Assembly (NCBI GenBank): GCA_002189035.1
Contig: NEEC01000002.1
Location: 620,001-684,000 of the forward strand
Length of the DNA stretch: 64,000 nt
Reading direction: 5' to 3'
From: Utricularia gibba
Lineage: Eukaryota; Streptophyta; Magnoliopsida; Lamiales; Lentibulariaceae
Shown: positions 25,567 through 36,369 of the stretch, piece after piece
Layout: each line of letters starts with the position of its first letter
Position numbering within the stretch: position 1 is the stretch's first letter
Position numbers and translations under genes: made by a program
The notes under the pieces: generated by a model
Told to the model about the DNA's origin: nothing
The model's database searches: none
What the model saw: the letters and a program-made list of their open reading frames with translations, nothing else

Positions 25567-28447
25567 GACTTCATTTTAGGTAATAAAACATATTAAAAAA
25601 TAACTTCACATAGAAAAATTAAATTAAAATGATAAATTATATAATATTAGTAATTTTTTATACTCATATTGTATTTCGAATTCTTGATTTTAATATGGTA
25701 TTAAAATGTTTTCGATTCTTAATTTCAACAAAGTAAATACATGGTTATTAGAAAATGCATTTCCATCATCTATTTTTCAAAAAATAATTTTCGATAACTA
25801 ATTTTAACAAATGTAAATCCTTTTTAATTATTAAAAATAAGAACCGTTTTTAAAATTTAATTTTTATTATATTTTATTAAAAAATATTTCAAACTTACAA
25901 GTCAAATAAAACGTCTCGAATTCTAACCATGCTCGCGCCGGAAAACCCTATCGTTTATGTAATGACCGAAGATGAAGGCAAACAGAAAGAATCAGCTAAT
26001 TATCTGGTAAGAGGATCCTTTCGCGACAAACAGAAGATAAACCCTATCATTTTATGTTATGCAGATGGATGGATGGTGCTGGCAGTGTCCGCGTCCAGTC
26101 GGAGGTGGGACGACGCGGTATCGCACTTTTGTCTGGGTTCTCCAAAATTCAAACTCCGAAACCAAGACAAAGGAGGAAGAAGACAGACAATTAACAGGAT
26201 GCAGACAGAGATTAGCGCGTAATTTATGTCGGCATGGCTTCATTATAATGTTTTTTTATTAATTGAAATAATAAAAAATACGACATGATTAATAAAATTT
26301 ACATATATAATAATATTTTGAAAAAAAATCTTTAAAAAATATATGATATTTAGTTTTAAGTTGCTTTGGAAATTATATTTTATATATCAATATTTTTTAA
26401 TAAGTTTTAAATTGAATCATATAACTAAAATTTTAAATATGATTCAAATGCACCCTAAGAAATTTTATAATTAAAATTGGATTTTTAAGTTGTAGAGATA
26501 TTCCTAAACTGTGCGTAGAAATTAATGGGCTGTCCCATTTCGGAGCGGGAAAAAAAAAAAGAGGTTCATTTATTGGGCCTAGCCCTTTTACAGGGTCAAT
26601 TTACAAAGCCCATTGGTCCAATTTGAACGTATCATGGCTAAATAATAATTACCGTGGGTGTGTTCTTTATTATGAATGTGTACTTCAGATTATTTAAAAT
26701 AGAATTTAAATTTCTGATTTTATTATATAACGATTAAATATTAAAAACCTTAAAAATTAAACAGAATCACTTCAATAAATCATATTTATTTGCAATAATG
26801 ATTATTGTATGATTAGCTTCTATTCTATACTTTTGTTGGTACCAAACCAAAACAAAAAGAAAGAAGAGCATATACGTTGTCCAACGAAAAAAACAAAATA
26901 TTTTTTGTTATATCAAGTAAAAGATACATTATAACGAAATCAACGAATCAAATAGACCATACAAATGTAGAAGTTCAACAACAAAATAATCATCGTTGAT
27001 CAAAATAAGATGATCAAAGTTCATGGATTTGTTATCATCCACCGAAGAAACCCTAACTCCGTTACAATAAAACTTGGTCTTCTCTTTGAAGGGTGGCTTA
27101 TCTTAAGTCTAGATTAGGTTCGTTTTGATTAAATCTCATTCCTAACAAATGATCCAAGCACGACACACTGTTTTAAAACACTAGACAACTGTGTGTGTCT
27201 TCTGGTGCGAGCTTGGAAGATCAAACGCGGCTGCCCAGACAGCACGTTGAATCCCATTCCCACCCATCGGAGCGCACTGCTTCTGCTGCAGAGGTGCTTA
27301 GGATTTGTGGTGGCGGTGCCGTACTTTTTGAACGGGGACCTGAAACCCTGCAAGGCGTCACTGTTGCTCTAAGCAACCTTGTGGGAACCCAACACTCTCT
27401 GCACCTGCAACTCACTGCCTGTGTGTTGTGTGTGTGTGGATGCTCACTCATCGTCAACCTTGCAATAATTCTTGGCCTCCCTCAAACTCAGACTACTGTT
27501 ACATTTATTATCACATATGCATTTATGCAAGGGAGAACTGCTCTCGCATCAGTTGGTGACATCGAAATGCAGACGAATCCCGTTCTTGTCCCATGCTTCC
27601 TCAAGAAAAGAAGACGAAAACCCTAAAACATGGATCCATTGTAACACAGAAACAGTGGGATGAAGCAACTTGCTGAGGAGGTTGGATGGATGGATGGAAA
27701 GAATGGGTGCCGTGAACAAGACCAACTGCTATACTGTTGTCGGCTTTTTATTATTATTTTTATAAAATATTATTATATAAATAATGAAAAAAATAGAATA
27801 CTTATCCACCTCCTGTCCTGGTATCCCTTTCCTCATTTATCTAAATAAAAGCCTACCTACCACAAATCGAACTTGAATAAGGCTTTGACCCGACATGGTG
27901 TTCCGACCGGTTGAGTAAAAAGTACGTGTGTTTGTACTTTTATTAAATTATTATATCATTTAATATTATAATATAAATATATTTTTAAAACAGATAAAAA
28001 TTAGATAGTATATTTTTTCTAATTAATTTCTTATTTAATCACTAAAACATATATTCAATCATTTCTAAAGTTAAATAGAATCACTTCAATTAAGTAACAT
28101 GTACTATATCTAATGTAAGATATTAAATGGTTGAAGATAAAATGCAAGGACATTACTCATGGATATTTATAATATTTTATATAAATAAAACCCTAATCGC
28201 GTTTGCATGAGTTAAATTAACACTTGCTGGTGGTGCTTAGTGGAGGGATTGAATTAATTAGTTAGGATGGGAGGAAGATGGGAACAGTTGCAGAAGGGGG
28301 GAAAAAGGAGTCTCCATTACAAAGGAAAGCAGAGGAACTTTGGGTAAGGGATGGAGATGGTGATGGTGATGATCTTCTGACGTGTATCCCTTTTGAACAC
28401 AAAACTGCCGCCTGCGAAATCGCTACTTCATTCATGAGATCTCTATT
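25567..28447. other. AT-rich intergenic region
   Basis: No gene supported over about 2.9 kb. Two islands of balanced composition (25930-26220 and 27140-27680) carry open frames of 80-140 codons on both strands, but none shows a recognisable domain, a family-like start or splice partners. Confidence 0.5.
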
Positions 28448-29270
28448 TCAAATGACTGTAAAGCTGTTGCCGCAGCTGCTGCTTTCTGCTTCTTCTTCTT
28501 CGTCTTCCTGTTCTTGTTTTCTGATCAAAATCTGCGTCACCCCGCTTGACCCGGAGGAGGAATCCGCCTTCTCTTTCGCCATGAAGTCGTAGAAAACAAA
28601 GCCCTGTTCTTTCCTCCTGGGTTCGGTAACGTTTCCCTTCGTGCTCCTCCTCTTCTTCAGCAGCATTCTACAGAGAACCCAAGTTTCCTGCACCATAAAA
28701 CGCTGCTCAGGGCTCCATTTCTTGGTGTAGATTGAAAACAGAGGGGTTCTAGTTTACCTCAACTGGAAGCGGAGCCAGAGTCCCCTGGCATGCTGCATTC
28801 AGTAGACGGTATTCGTGCAACACCCAATCGGTTTTACACCCTTTAGGAGGCTTCCCCAAGTAGAAAACCAGGGTTTTCTTCATCCCAACAACATGATTTC
28901 TCACAACGATCTGCTTATCCAAACCAGTAGCCTTCCAGTAACCGCCGGCGGTCGCCCTGTTGGACCGGCTTCCGTTTGGGTACTTGATCTCCTTCCTGCA
29001 GAAAAAGTACCTCTCCTGCTCCGTATCCCCTGAAGATTCACACTCGATACATCAAATGTCAATCATCAAATAATGAAGTTCAGTCACCAACTAACCCGGC
29101 AAATCCCAGGGATCAGATCTGTTGGCATCGAACTCAGGGATGATTGATGCCGGCACCGGAAAAGAAAAGACTTTGCGCCTGAGGTACTGCAACACGAGCT
29201 CCTCATCAGTGGGGTGAAATCTGAAGCCAGGAGGCAACCTGGAGATGATCGTGTTTTGGGGTTGCTCCAT
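28448..29270 (-). CDS. NAC083: NAC transcription factor, VNI2/NAC083 type
   Basis: Exons in order of transcription 29096-29270, 28758-29029 and 28448-28687 give 228 residues. All five NAC subdomains are present: [56 protein letters not shown] and [10 protein letters not shown], then the short WVLCR block. The C-terminus keeps features of Arabidopsis VNI2/ANAC083, namely [16 protein letters not shown] and a serine-rich SSSCGNSF tail. VNI2 represses xylem vessel differentiation through VND7 and links ABA with leaf ageing; orthology is inferred. I chose the ATG at 29270, since the upstream ATG at 29327 directly abuts a TATA box at 29328-29334. Confidence 0.93.
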
Positions 29271-29327
29271 TTGAGTTGCAGAAACAGAGGAAGGGCGTGT
29301 GGAGCGTGGGGTGGAGCAAGACGCCAT

Positions 29328-29334
29328 CTTTATA
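29328..29334 (-). promoter_or_regulatory. TATA box of the NAC gene
   Basis: TATAAAG on the minus strand, 58 bp from the chosen start codon, which allows a leader of about 30 bases. Confidence 0.65.
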
Positions 29335-32300
29335 GTGGAGGTGAGTCGCAGTTGGGGAACAGAGGGGACGCAGACAGTGGAGTTAAATGGACATAAGCAA
29401 GCCAAGGGAACCGCATATGTTGCGTGAACGGGACTCAATTCAAAAGATCATCGACTTCGATCACAACAAGGAAGAAGATAAACAACCCTTTTTATTTTTA
29501 TTTTTTTAAAGAGGAAAAGTCATTAATTGGGAAAAAGGGTATTTTAAAAAATATTATCTGACGTGGCTCCATGGGCCCCAATAATGAAAGGTGAATTCCT
29601 ACTGCATGCAGCAGGAATTACGTGTTTGCCCCCGTACGCTTCCCTCTTTGTCTCGTGTCGTTTTCGATTTGCCCGTTTACGGTAATCCAATCCACCAAAA
29701 CATGCAATCGAACAACACACGGACAAAAGCACGAAAAGGGAAAACAAAAGAGGGTTTTTTACCTGACGGTCGGAATTCTAACAATAGATATTTTAGCGGT
29801 TGTTCGGTAATCAAAAACGACGGAACGGCTATTCCTTTCCTAGAGAGCTAAAATAGCTACTAAAAAAATAACACGTGTTAGTAAATATTGACATAAATTT
29901 AATATATTGCAAATTTTATTATTATTGTAAAAAATAGAATGTACTAGGAGGGTATTTTAGTACTTAAATAAATTCTATTATAATATGTTTTTAGTATCCT
30001 TTTTTTAAAGGTTTTTTATAAGTTCAATTTTCTAATTAATTCCACACATATTTATCCATATAATGTGATAGTCCCACATGTGTTTGTTGCATGGTGTGGA
30101 GTGTGTGTTTTACTTTTTCAAATAGAATTAAAAATGATTAAATTTAAGAAATATCAACCCAAGAAATGATAGAATTAATTTAAATGAATCTAATATCAAT
30201 TATGAATGGAACAAAATGACGATTTTTATAGAATCATTAAGTTTTTCTCCCAAAATAGAGAATATAAAATTGTGAAGATTAGATTCACCAAATCTACAAT
30301 ATCGTGCATTGATATTAATTGGATTAGAAAATAATGGGGTAGGGGGTCGGGGCGCCAAGAAAACAACAAGGATTGATCAACGTTTTTTGTTGAAGGGGAA
30401 AAGGGAGTCAAAAGCGTTTGCGTGTGGGGGAGTGGAAAGACGGGGACGACACGAGACAGCCCCAGACGTCAAAACCAGCCAATCATCTCATCTCATTCAA
30501 TCCACCCAAATCTTTCGCTTTCTGTGGAGTTGGGTATTGGATTTGGGTACCACCCACAACCAAAACACACCCCCATTTCCATTATGGCACCCAGACATCC
30601 CATTCATCATTCACATTCATGAAGCAACAATAGGTGCTATTTGGCACCATCCAATGATCCGCCCTATCACGTAATGGATGATTCATTTGAGTGGGAAAAG
30701 GGAGAGGAGAATTTCAAGTGCAACGAATCACTGACTTCGCATCACACTCGTCTCTCAATGATTATAAACCAAATTTGATTTCTGCTCGAAATTAAATTTT
30801 TGATGAATCGAATTAATATACATAAAATTCAAATACATAATAAACGTTAATCCTATTTAAAAAAATTAGATCTAATCAATTATTGATAATTTAATATACT
30901 TAACTATTTTACTTTACATGAAAAATTAGTTGTTGTAATACATCGCATTGTCTCATCCGTGTGCTGATCCGGTGAAGCGGGCCTGGGCTTCTCCGAATCA
31001 GGGATACCTATTTTGGGCCCTCAAAGAAATCCAGTCTATCCCAGAGCTTTCCCAGCCCAATACGCCTTCCGATGGCTGCTTCCTCTGTCGAACCTGCTTC
31101 TTTTGCCCCACTCACGACCTGCCTGCGCAGTGCCCAAGACACACACACGCACACACGGAGCCAGAGGCAGAGGCTTTTGATTTTCCGGCAGGCTCCACTT
31201 GCACGTTCTAATTTTCCGGCGGGAAGAACCGGGCGGGGCGACGGAAATAAATGCCGGGGAGGCGCACGTGACTAGGGAGGGTGAAAAAATAATGCAGTTG
31301 TCATTGATGTGGCTACCGAACCCACAACGGATTTGCATGCGCGCTGTTGCGGGGTTGGGTTCCATCGTCCCATTCCGTAGACATTATTGCATGGGATTAT
31401 TTACTTCATTCATGCCACATTCACATACACATTAATTGAACCCACTTCGGCCCCCCCACTCTCCATCTCGCACCCCCACCCCCACAAAATAACAATACAA
31501 ACTAATATTATCCAGATTAATAATTTATTATCAAATATAAATGAATTTTAATCCAAAAAATTAGAAATATAAAAACATTGTCTCAACTTTTATTTTGGAA
31601 ATGGGTATCATAAGATTTTCTACAATTAAGTATATTATTAATAATCTACATAGTATGGGTACGGGTACATCATTAGTATTGATATGAAGATATGCATACG
31701 ATAAATTTAAAAGTATATTATTAACATATGACTACGATATATTTATTTAAAATTTATTATTGTTGTTGATAATTGATAATAACGTAAAAAAATATTGTTG
31801 GATAAGAGTATCAATCCAATCGTCATAGGGGACAAAACCAAACGACACATGTTGATTCAAAGAAACCATATAAACAATTTAATATTTTTTTAATAATAGC
31901 AATGTATCTAGATGCATCCCTATACCCATATATAATGGATAACTTCAAAGCACAAAACACAAGTATTCCTGCTTTACATTTGATAATCAATTGAAATTAT
32001 TTTTTTATAATATGATTTACATTTTTTATATATTTGAGTTTATACAAGGGATCGTCCCATTTATCATATACTAATATACTTAATTTGTTACAAAAAATTA
32101 TTCGGGGTGTCCGTACGGGGGGTTAGCTTTTTAGGTGGAGTTAAAAGTGTAGAATTCAGTTGAAAGGCGTTGGGTGGGATTAATAGTTCAAAGTGTTCAC
32201 CGGTGCGGCGCCGTACACCGCCGCATCAGAATCACCGTGAGTCACGAGGGCGTGTCCCCACTTCAGTGGACAAATATCTATCGAGACGATGAAATGCCGA

Positions 32301-33255
32301 CTGGATTAATCCCACCGCCATTTTACGCCTCATTAAATACATAATTTATTTTACTCAGCAACAAATTCTCAATTATTGATCTTCCTATTTCAAAATCATT
32401 TTTTAATAAAATAAAAAATTGAAAAACCACGACGACGACAGGCATGTGTGAGGAGGACCTAATTGCAAAAACCAGAATCTGCAGTGGCGTCATGTCCTGC
32501 TCCTGCGTGCGTCACTGCAGAGAAGTGTCGATCCCTCAATTTCTTTAATTCTCTGATTCACCCCTCCGGACATTTAAAAAAGCACCCACCAAAATTTATT
32601 ATTTTCCCTTGCTTGGAGGGGAAATTCAATTTCCAACATTAATGACCCACGGCCGCCCAACACATCAATCCACATTCATTTTCATTTCTTTTTTTTTTTC
32701 ATTTTTTTTTTCAAACATTTACCTTATCCAGTTTTAATCAAATTCCCCACACACATATCATAAAATAATCAATTTTCCAATTCATCTATTTTCACAAGGA
32801 ATACAGAACTATATTCAATGTAGAACATAATCAATTTTAAAATTATGTGAATAGAATCAAATTTGATATTATAAAATTATTTTGTATAATACTATAAAAT
32901 TTAATAAAATAAAAATATATATTACAACGTCTAACTTACTAATTTATTATGTAATGTAATTTTTATTATATAAATATATTTTTAAAATAAATAAAATTGA
33001 ATATATTATAAATTTTCTAATTAATATTTTATTTAATCATTAAACATACAAATTCAAAAAATTCAAAAATTTTTTAATCAATCACAAATTTTGAATTTCT
33101 AACTTTATTATAACAATTTTAAAAAAAATTACTAATTCTTTTCACAAATTTTGAAAAGAATCACTTCATATATAACAAACCCTTTATATGTAAACAATGA
33201 AATTACTAATCACACCACAACCTAACCCTTTTTTGCTTTTTATTATGGTTTTGCA

Positions 33256-33272
33256 TTTAGGGTTTAGGGTTT
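33256..33272 (+). repeat. Two telomere-type units (TTTAGGG)
   Basis: Two perfect TTTAGGG units in tandem followed by T residues. A related stretch TTTGGGG-TTTAGGG lies at 33844-33857. Both are upstream of the glutaredoxin gene; short telo-box sequences of this kind occur in plant promoters as well as at old telomeric insertions. Confidence 0.7.
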
Positions 33273-33333
33273 TTTAAGTAGGTGATAGTTGATGTTGCTA
33301 GTGCAGTACGGTCGCTCTTAAAGGAAGGAGAAT

Positions 33334-33447
33334 TTATTTTGGTAGAGCTACGGGGGCAATAATGTCCAGAGACGTTACTCTATAGCAACATTAATAGTCT
33401 CCGGAGCGAGGTCGCGCCCCCGACATTCAATTCTCTACCTAAAACCA
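33334..33447. repeat. Imperfect inverted repeat
   Basis: The arms around 33336-33357 (TTTTGGTAGAG then CGGGGGC) and 33416-33447 (GCCCCCG then CTCTACCTAAAA) are inverted copies separated by about 60 bases, with a few unpaired bases inside the arms. A separate 17-bp palindrome follows at 33468-33484 (GGAGCAG-AAG-CTGCTCC). Confidence 0.55.
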
Positions 33448-33590
33448 TGCCTTATGCTCGCATTTTTGGAGCAGAAGCTGCTCCTGTTAGGTTTAATCGG
33501 GTTGATAATGCAGTTCAAACTCGGGGTTGGTGTGTGAGGCAGTGCATGTGGGGGGGAGTGACGCAACTGGGCTTCAGAAGTCGTCGTCTC

Positions 33591-33598
33591 TGACGTCA
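33591..33598. promoter_or_regulatory. TGACGTCA bZIP/TGA-type box
   Basis: Perfect palindromic TGACGTCA about 510 bp upstream of the CC-type glutaredoxin start. TGA-class bZIP factors bind TGACG, and ROXY-type glutaredoxins physically partner TGA factors, so feedback is conceivable; that link is inference. Confidence 0.4.
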
Positions 33599-33985
33599 GC
33601 CACATTTATAGTATGTGGTATAGATCGATGCCCCCAATTTAATGTAATTCAAGCATTAGAATCAAAAGCAGTTGAAGGAGTGAGTAGTGATTTAAGGAGT
33701 TTGGTCCTCACCTAAATGTGCACCCTCATCCTCTCATGCTTGGTTCCCGCTTTCGAACCAGTTGAGTGAAATGGTGGTCATGGTGAAGGCAAAGGTGGAA
33801 GAAAGAATGAATCTTGTTTTGGGTTGGGTTGGGATATTTGGGGTTTGGGGTTTAGGGTTTTTGAAATGAAATTAGGGTATGGGTGACATTATGGGAGTCA
33901 GAGTATGTCGTGGGGGTTCTTGTAATAAAGTCTGTGTTTGAATGCGTTACGCATTTGCCCCTGCTGGTTTCTGGTAGAGGACTAC

Positions 33986-33993
33986 TATATATA
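33986..33993 (+). promoter_or_regulatory. TATA box of the glutaredoxin gene
   Basis: TATATATA 117 bp upstream of the start codon at 34110. Confidence 0.6.
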
Positions 33994-34109
33994 CGTGGTG
34001 CTTGTGTTTGTGAAGTGAGTATCCTCGGACGACAGCGGCTTCCTGCATCACGACAAATTTCAATTCCAATCCGGATTTCCGATTGTCTTGAGGAAGAGGG
34101 GTGCTTGAG

Positions 34110-34496
34110 ATGAGTAGTAAAAGTAGTGCCACGAGCAGTTTGTACAGTTTGCCGTCGTCCAGGGCGCCGGCAACGGTGGACGCGATGGAGAGGGTGGTGC
34201 GGCTGGCGTCCGGCAGCGCGGTGGTTATATTCAGCATGAGCAGTTGTTGTATGTGCCATGCGGTGAAGAGGCTGTTTTGCGGGATGGGAGTGAACCCGAC
34301 GGTGTACGAGTTGGACCACGATCCAAGGGGTAAGGAATTGGAGAGGGCGCTGTCCAGGCTCCTCGGCGGATCCTCCGCCGTGCCGGTGGTGTTCATCGGA
34401 GGGAAGCTCGTCGGCGCCATGGACAGAGTCATGGCGTCCCATATCAACGGCACGCTCGTCCCACTTCTCAAGGAAGCGGGAGCCCTCTGGCTCTGA
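34110..34496 (+). CDS. CC-type glutaredoxin (ROXY class)
   Basis: Intronless, 128 residues, as usual for the class. The active site is CCMC (C46, C47, C49) in [12 protein letters not shown], which defines the plant-specific CC-type (class III) glutaredoxins. The glutathione-binding block [12 protein letters not shown] is present and the protein ends in GALWL, the ALWL motif through which ROXYs bind TGA transcription factors and the co-repressor TOPLESS. Related Arabidopsis ROXYs act in petal and anther development, jasmonate/salicylate cross-talk and nitrate signalling. The start at 34110 was chosen as first ATG; an upstream GTG is in frame. Confidence 0.94.
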   Translation: MSSKSSATSSLYSLPSSRAPATVDAMERVVRLASGSAVVIFSMSSCCMCHAVKRLFCGMGVNPTVYELDHDPRGKELERALSRLLGGSSAVPVVFIGGKLVGAMDRVMASHINGTLVPLLKEAGALWL

Positions 34497-34974
34497 GTTG
34501 CTGCTGCACCTCCTCCCTTCATAACTCTATAGTGATTAGTAATAACACTAGTTGCATAATTTTCTTTTCTTTTACTTTCTGGGTTGCTCTGTCTTCAATA
34601 TCTCATCAATAGCAAGCTCCTTCATCCACCCAAGCCCTTCTTCAACCCCCATATTATAAAATGTGTTAAAAGAATACAGAGGCTGCAGATGTCGCTGGGG
34701 AGTCAGAGATATTTTGGGAAACAAAAGCAGCCCGCCAACAAGATAAACGGTCAAAGTCACCGGGAACAACAAGATGAGCTCCCTGTTTTACCCATCGCTG
34801 CTGGTTTTGCCTCTGCATCAAGCTCTAGATCAATGTCAATGAAGAAAGGATATAGCTCCTGATGCAAACTATTTCAGAGGAGCTGTTAATGGTGCAGGGG
34901 CTGTATCTGATAATGAAGAAAGATTATAGCAAATCTAGCAGTAGAAACAAGCTTTGAAAACTCCATTTGGGGTA
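34497..34974. other. Intergenic gap
   Basis: Contains the glutaredoxin 3' UTR. A short open frame on each strand has no recognisable content. Confidence 0.5.
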
Positions 34975-36369
34975 TCAGCCATTGACGCCGAGACCACCCC
35001 ATCTTACACTGAATCGGGCGGCGATGTACTGCGCATCCACAGGTCCTTGGCTATAAAGAGCGACCAGGCAGCATCGAGCTTGTCGCTTCTGATACAGAGT
35101 CTCCTCTCATACGCATCTGGTATCTCTCCTTTGAGTATCTGATCATAGATGTTAAAAGTTCCTTCGAGTCTCCACTCATACGCCAACTTTCTTTGAATTG
35201 AAGATTCAGGTAGTTGCTGTCCAATCTCATCCCCAACCCAGGGACCTTGCTGTTGACCTTCAGATACATGGCTTCGTCTGGTTGAACAAGGATGACCAGT
35301 TCATTGGTGGCGCGATCGAGATTGTCAAATAGTGCGCCAGGAGCAGCAATCGGCTTAAGTGATTCCTCATTTTGTGTGGCTTTTGTACTGTCCGATCACC
35401 ATGTCACAGAGAACAACCGGCTATGCCGAGCGCAAAACTTTAAACTGTCACCAGAGTTGAATCATGAATCAGTTCCACCATGCCAAATGAAATGAGTGCA
35501 TATGCAACAGCGGAGAGAGTAAACCTTTTCATTTCTTATATCTTCTGCTTCCAGACTAACAGGTGTTACCAGGGCAAACAGAGCAAGAATTTGAAGCAAA
35601 TGGTTTTGCATTATGTCTCTAATTATTCTATAATGGTCAAAGCAACTGGTAAGAGACACAACATGATTAATGAGCCAGTGCGTAGGTACTCCCTTGACCA
35701 CAGAGGCTCAAAAATAAGGATAGACAACCGGAGAATACAAAGGTTTCCCACGAGCTCCTTTCCAAGATAATGATCTATCCTGAAAGAAGGTGAAACCATA
35801 AACTCATTAATATAAACATAGAAACAAAAACATTAGAAAAAGAATGAACCAGAAAATTTTGTTCTCCTGTTATGGATTGCTTGAGGGCATCGGGTAAAGT
35901 GACTGATGAATCACTATCCCGTCAAAAAGTTTTCTCAACAATGAATCACCCTTATCCAGCCATTAGCAGAAGATGCAGAGCGGCTTGCACATCTTATTGC
36001 ATCAATAAAAATGTTTGGTGGAATAGATAAATAAAAAAGTCGATGTGAAACGTTTTAACCTTACAGAAACAAGAAATATTACAGTCATCAGCGATACTAA
36101 GACGCATTAGCAACACACCAAACACTAGTGAAAAAGACTACGATGCCAAAGACAAAACATGCTTGATTGAGCGCTTGAAAAAGAAAAAGGGTCAAAAAGA
36201 TGGCTAAGCACTAGCCATGCCGCAGATACTGTGATACAAATGGAGAAGAAGTACCGCATGCCCCTGAAGATTTGTATAGAGCTCCATGAAATTTTCTCGG
36301 GAGTCATATTGGCCGGAATTATAAAAACACTTTTCAAGAAACTGCTCCATCTTTCCAACGCAACTTTCT
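34975..36369 (-). pseudogene. Decayed plastid-type glucose-6-phosphate dehydrogenase
   Basis: Minus-strand fragments follow the order of a plastid G6PDH: ENC-like RESCVGKMEQF and CFYNSGQYDSRENFMEL (about 36230-36369), [12 protein letters not shown] with [10 protein letters not shown] (about 35690-35775), [20 protein letters not shown] and [11 protein letters not shown] (about 35535-35645), IGQYKSHTK (about 35370), [31 protein letters not shown] and a C-terminus VRWGGLG stopping at 34975. Several frame changes, an in-frame stop (the reading VLRSA-stop where the family has KVLRSM) and internal deletions rule out a functional enzyme. Sequence between EDIRNEK and VLRS looks like a retained intron, so this is a decayed gene copy and not a reverse-transcribed one. 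The N-terminal third and transit peptide were not found. Confidence 0.88.

Larger units (their letters stand above)
29335..33985. other. Long AT-rich intergenic region
   Basis: The largest gene-poor stretch of the window, about 4.6 kb. Mostly AT-rich, with balanced islands near 30400-30720, 30950-31430 and 32100-32580 that carry only short, unrecognised open frames. No intact transposon was identified. Confidence 0.5.

Noticed and set aside
25929-26222. 97-codon open frame
   Set aside because: No recognisable domain, composition looks random, overlapped by open frames on the other strand.
27195-27626. 143-codon open frame in a balanced island, and opposite-strand frames
   Set aside because: No family-like sequence, no splice partners, starts without a convincing context.
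29271-29438. Longer N-terminus of the NAC protein (ATG at 29327 or the frame opening at 29438)
   Set aside because: The TATA box at 29328 lies inside this stretch, and family members start about ten residues before LPPGFR.
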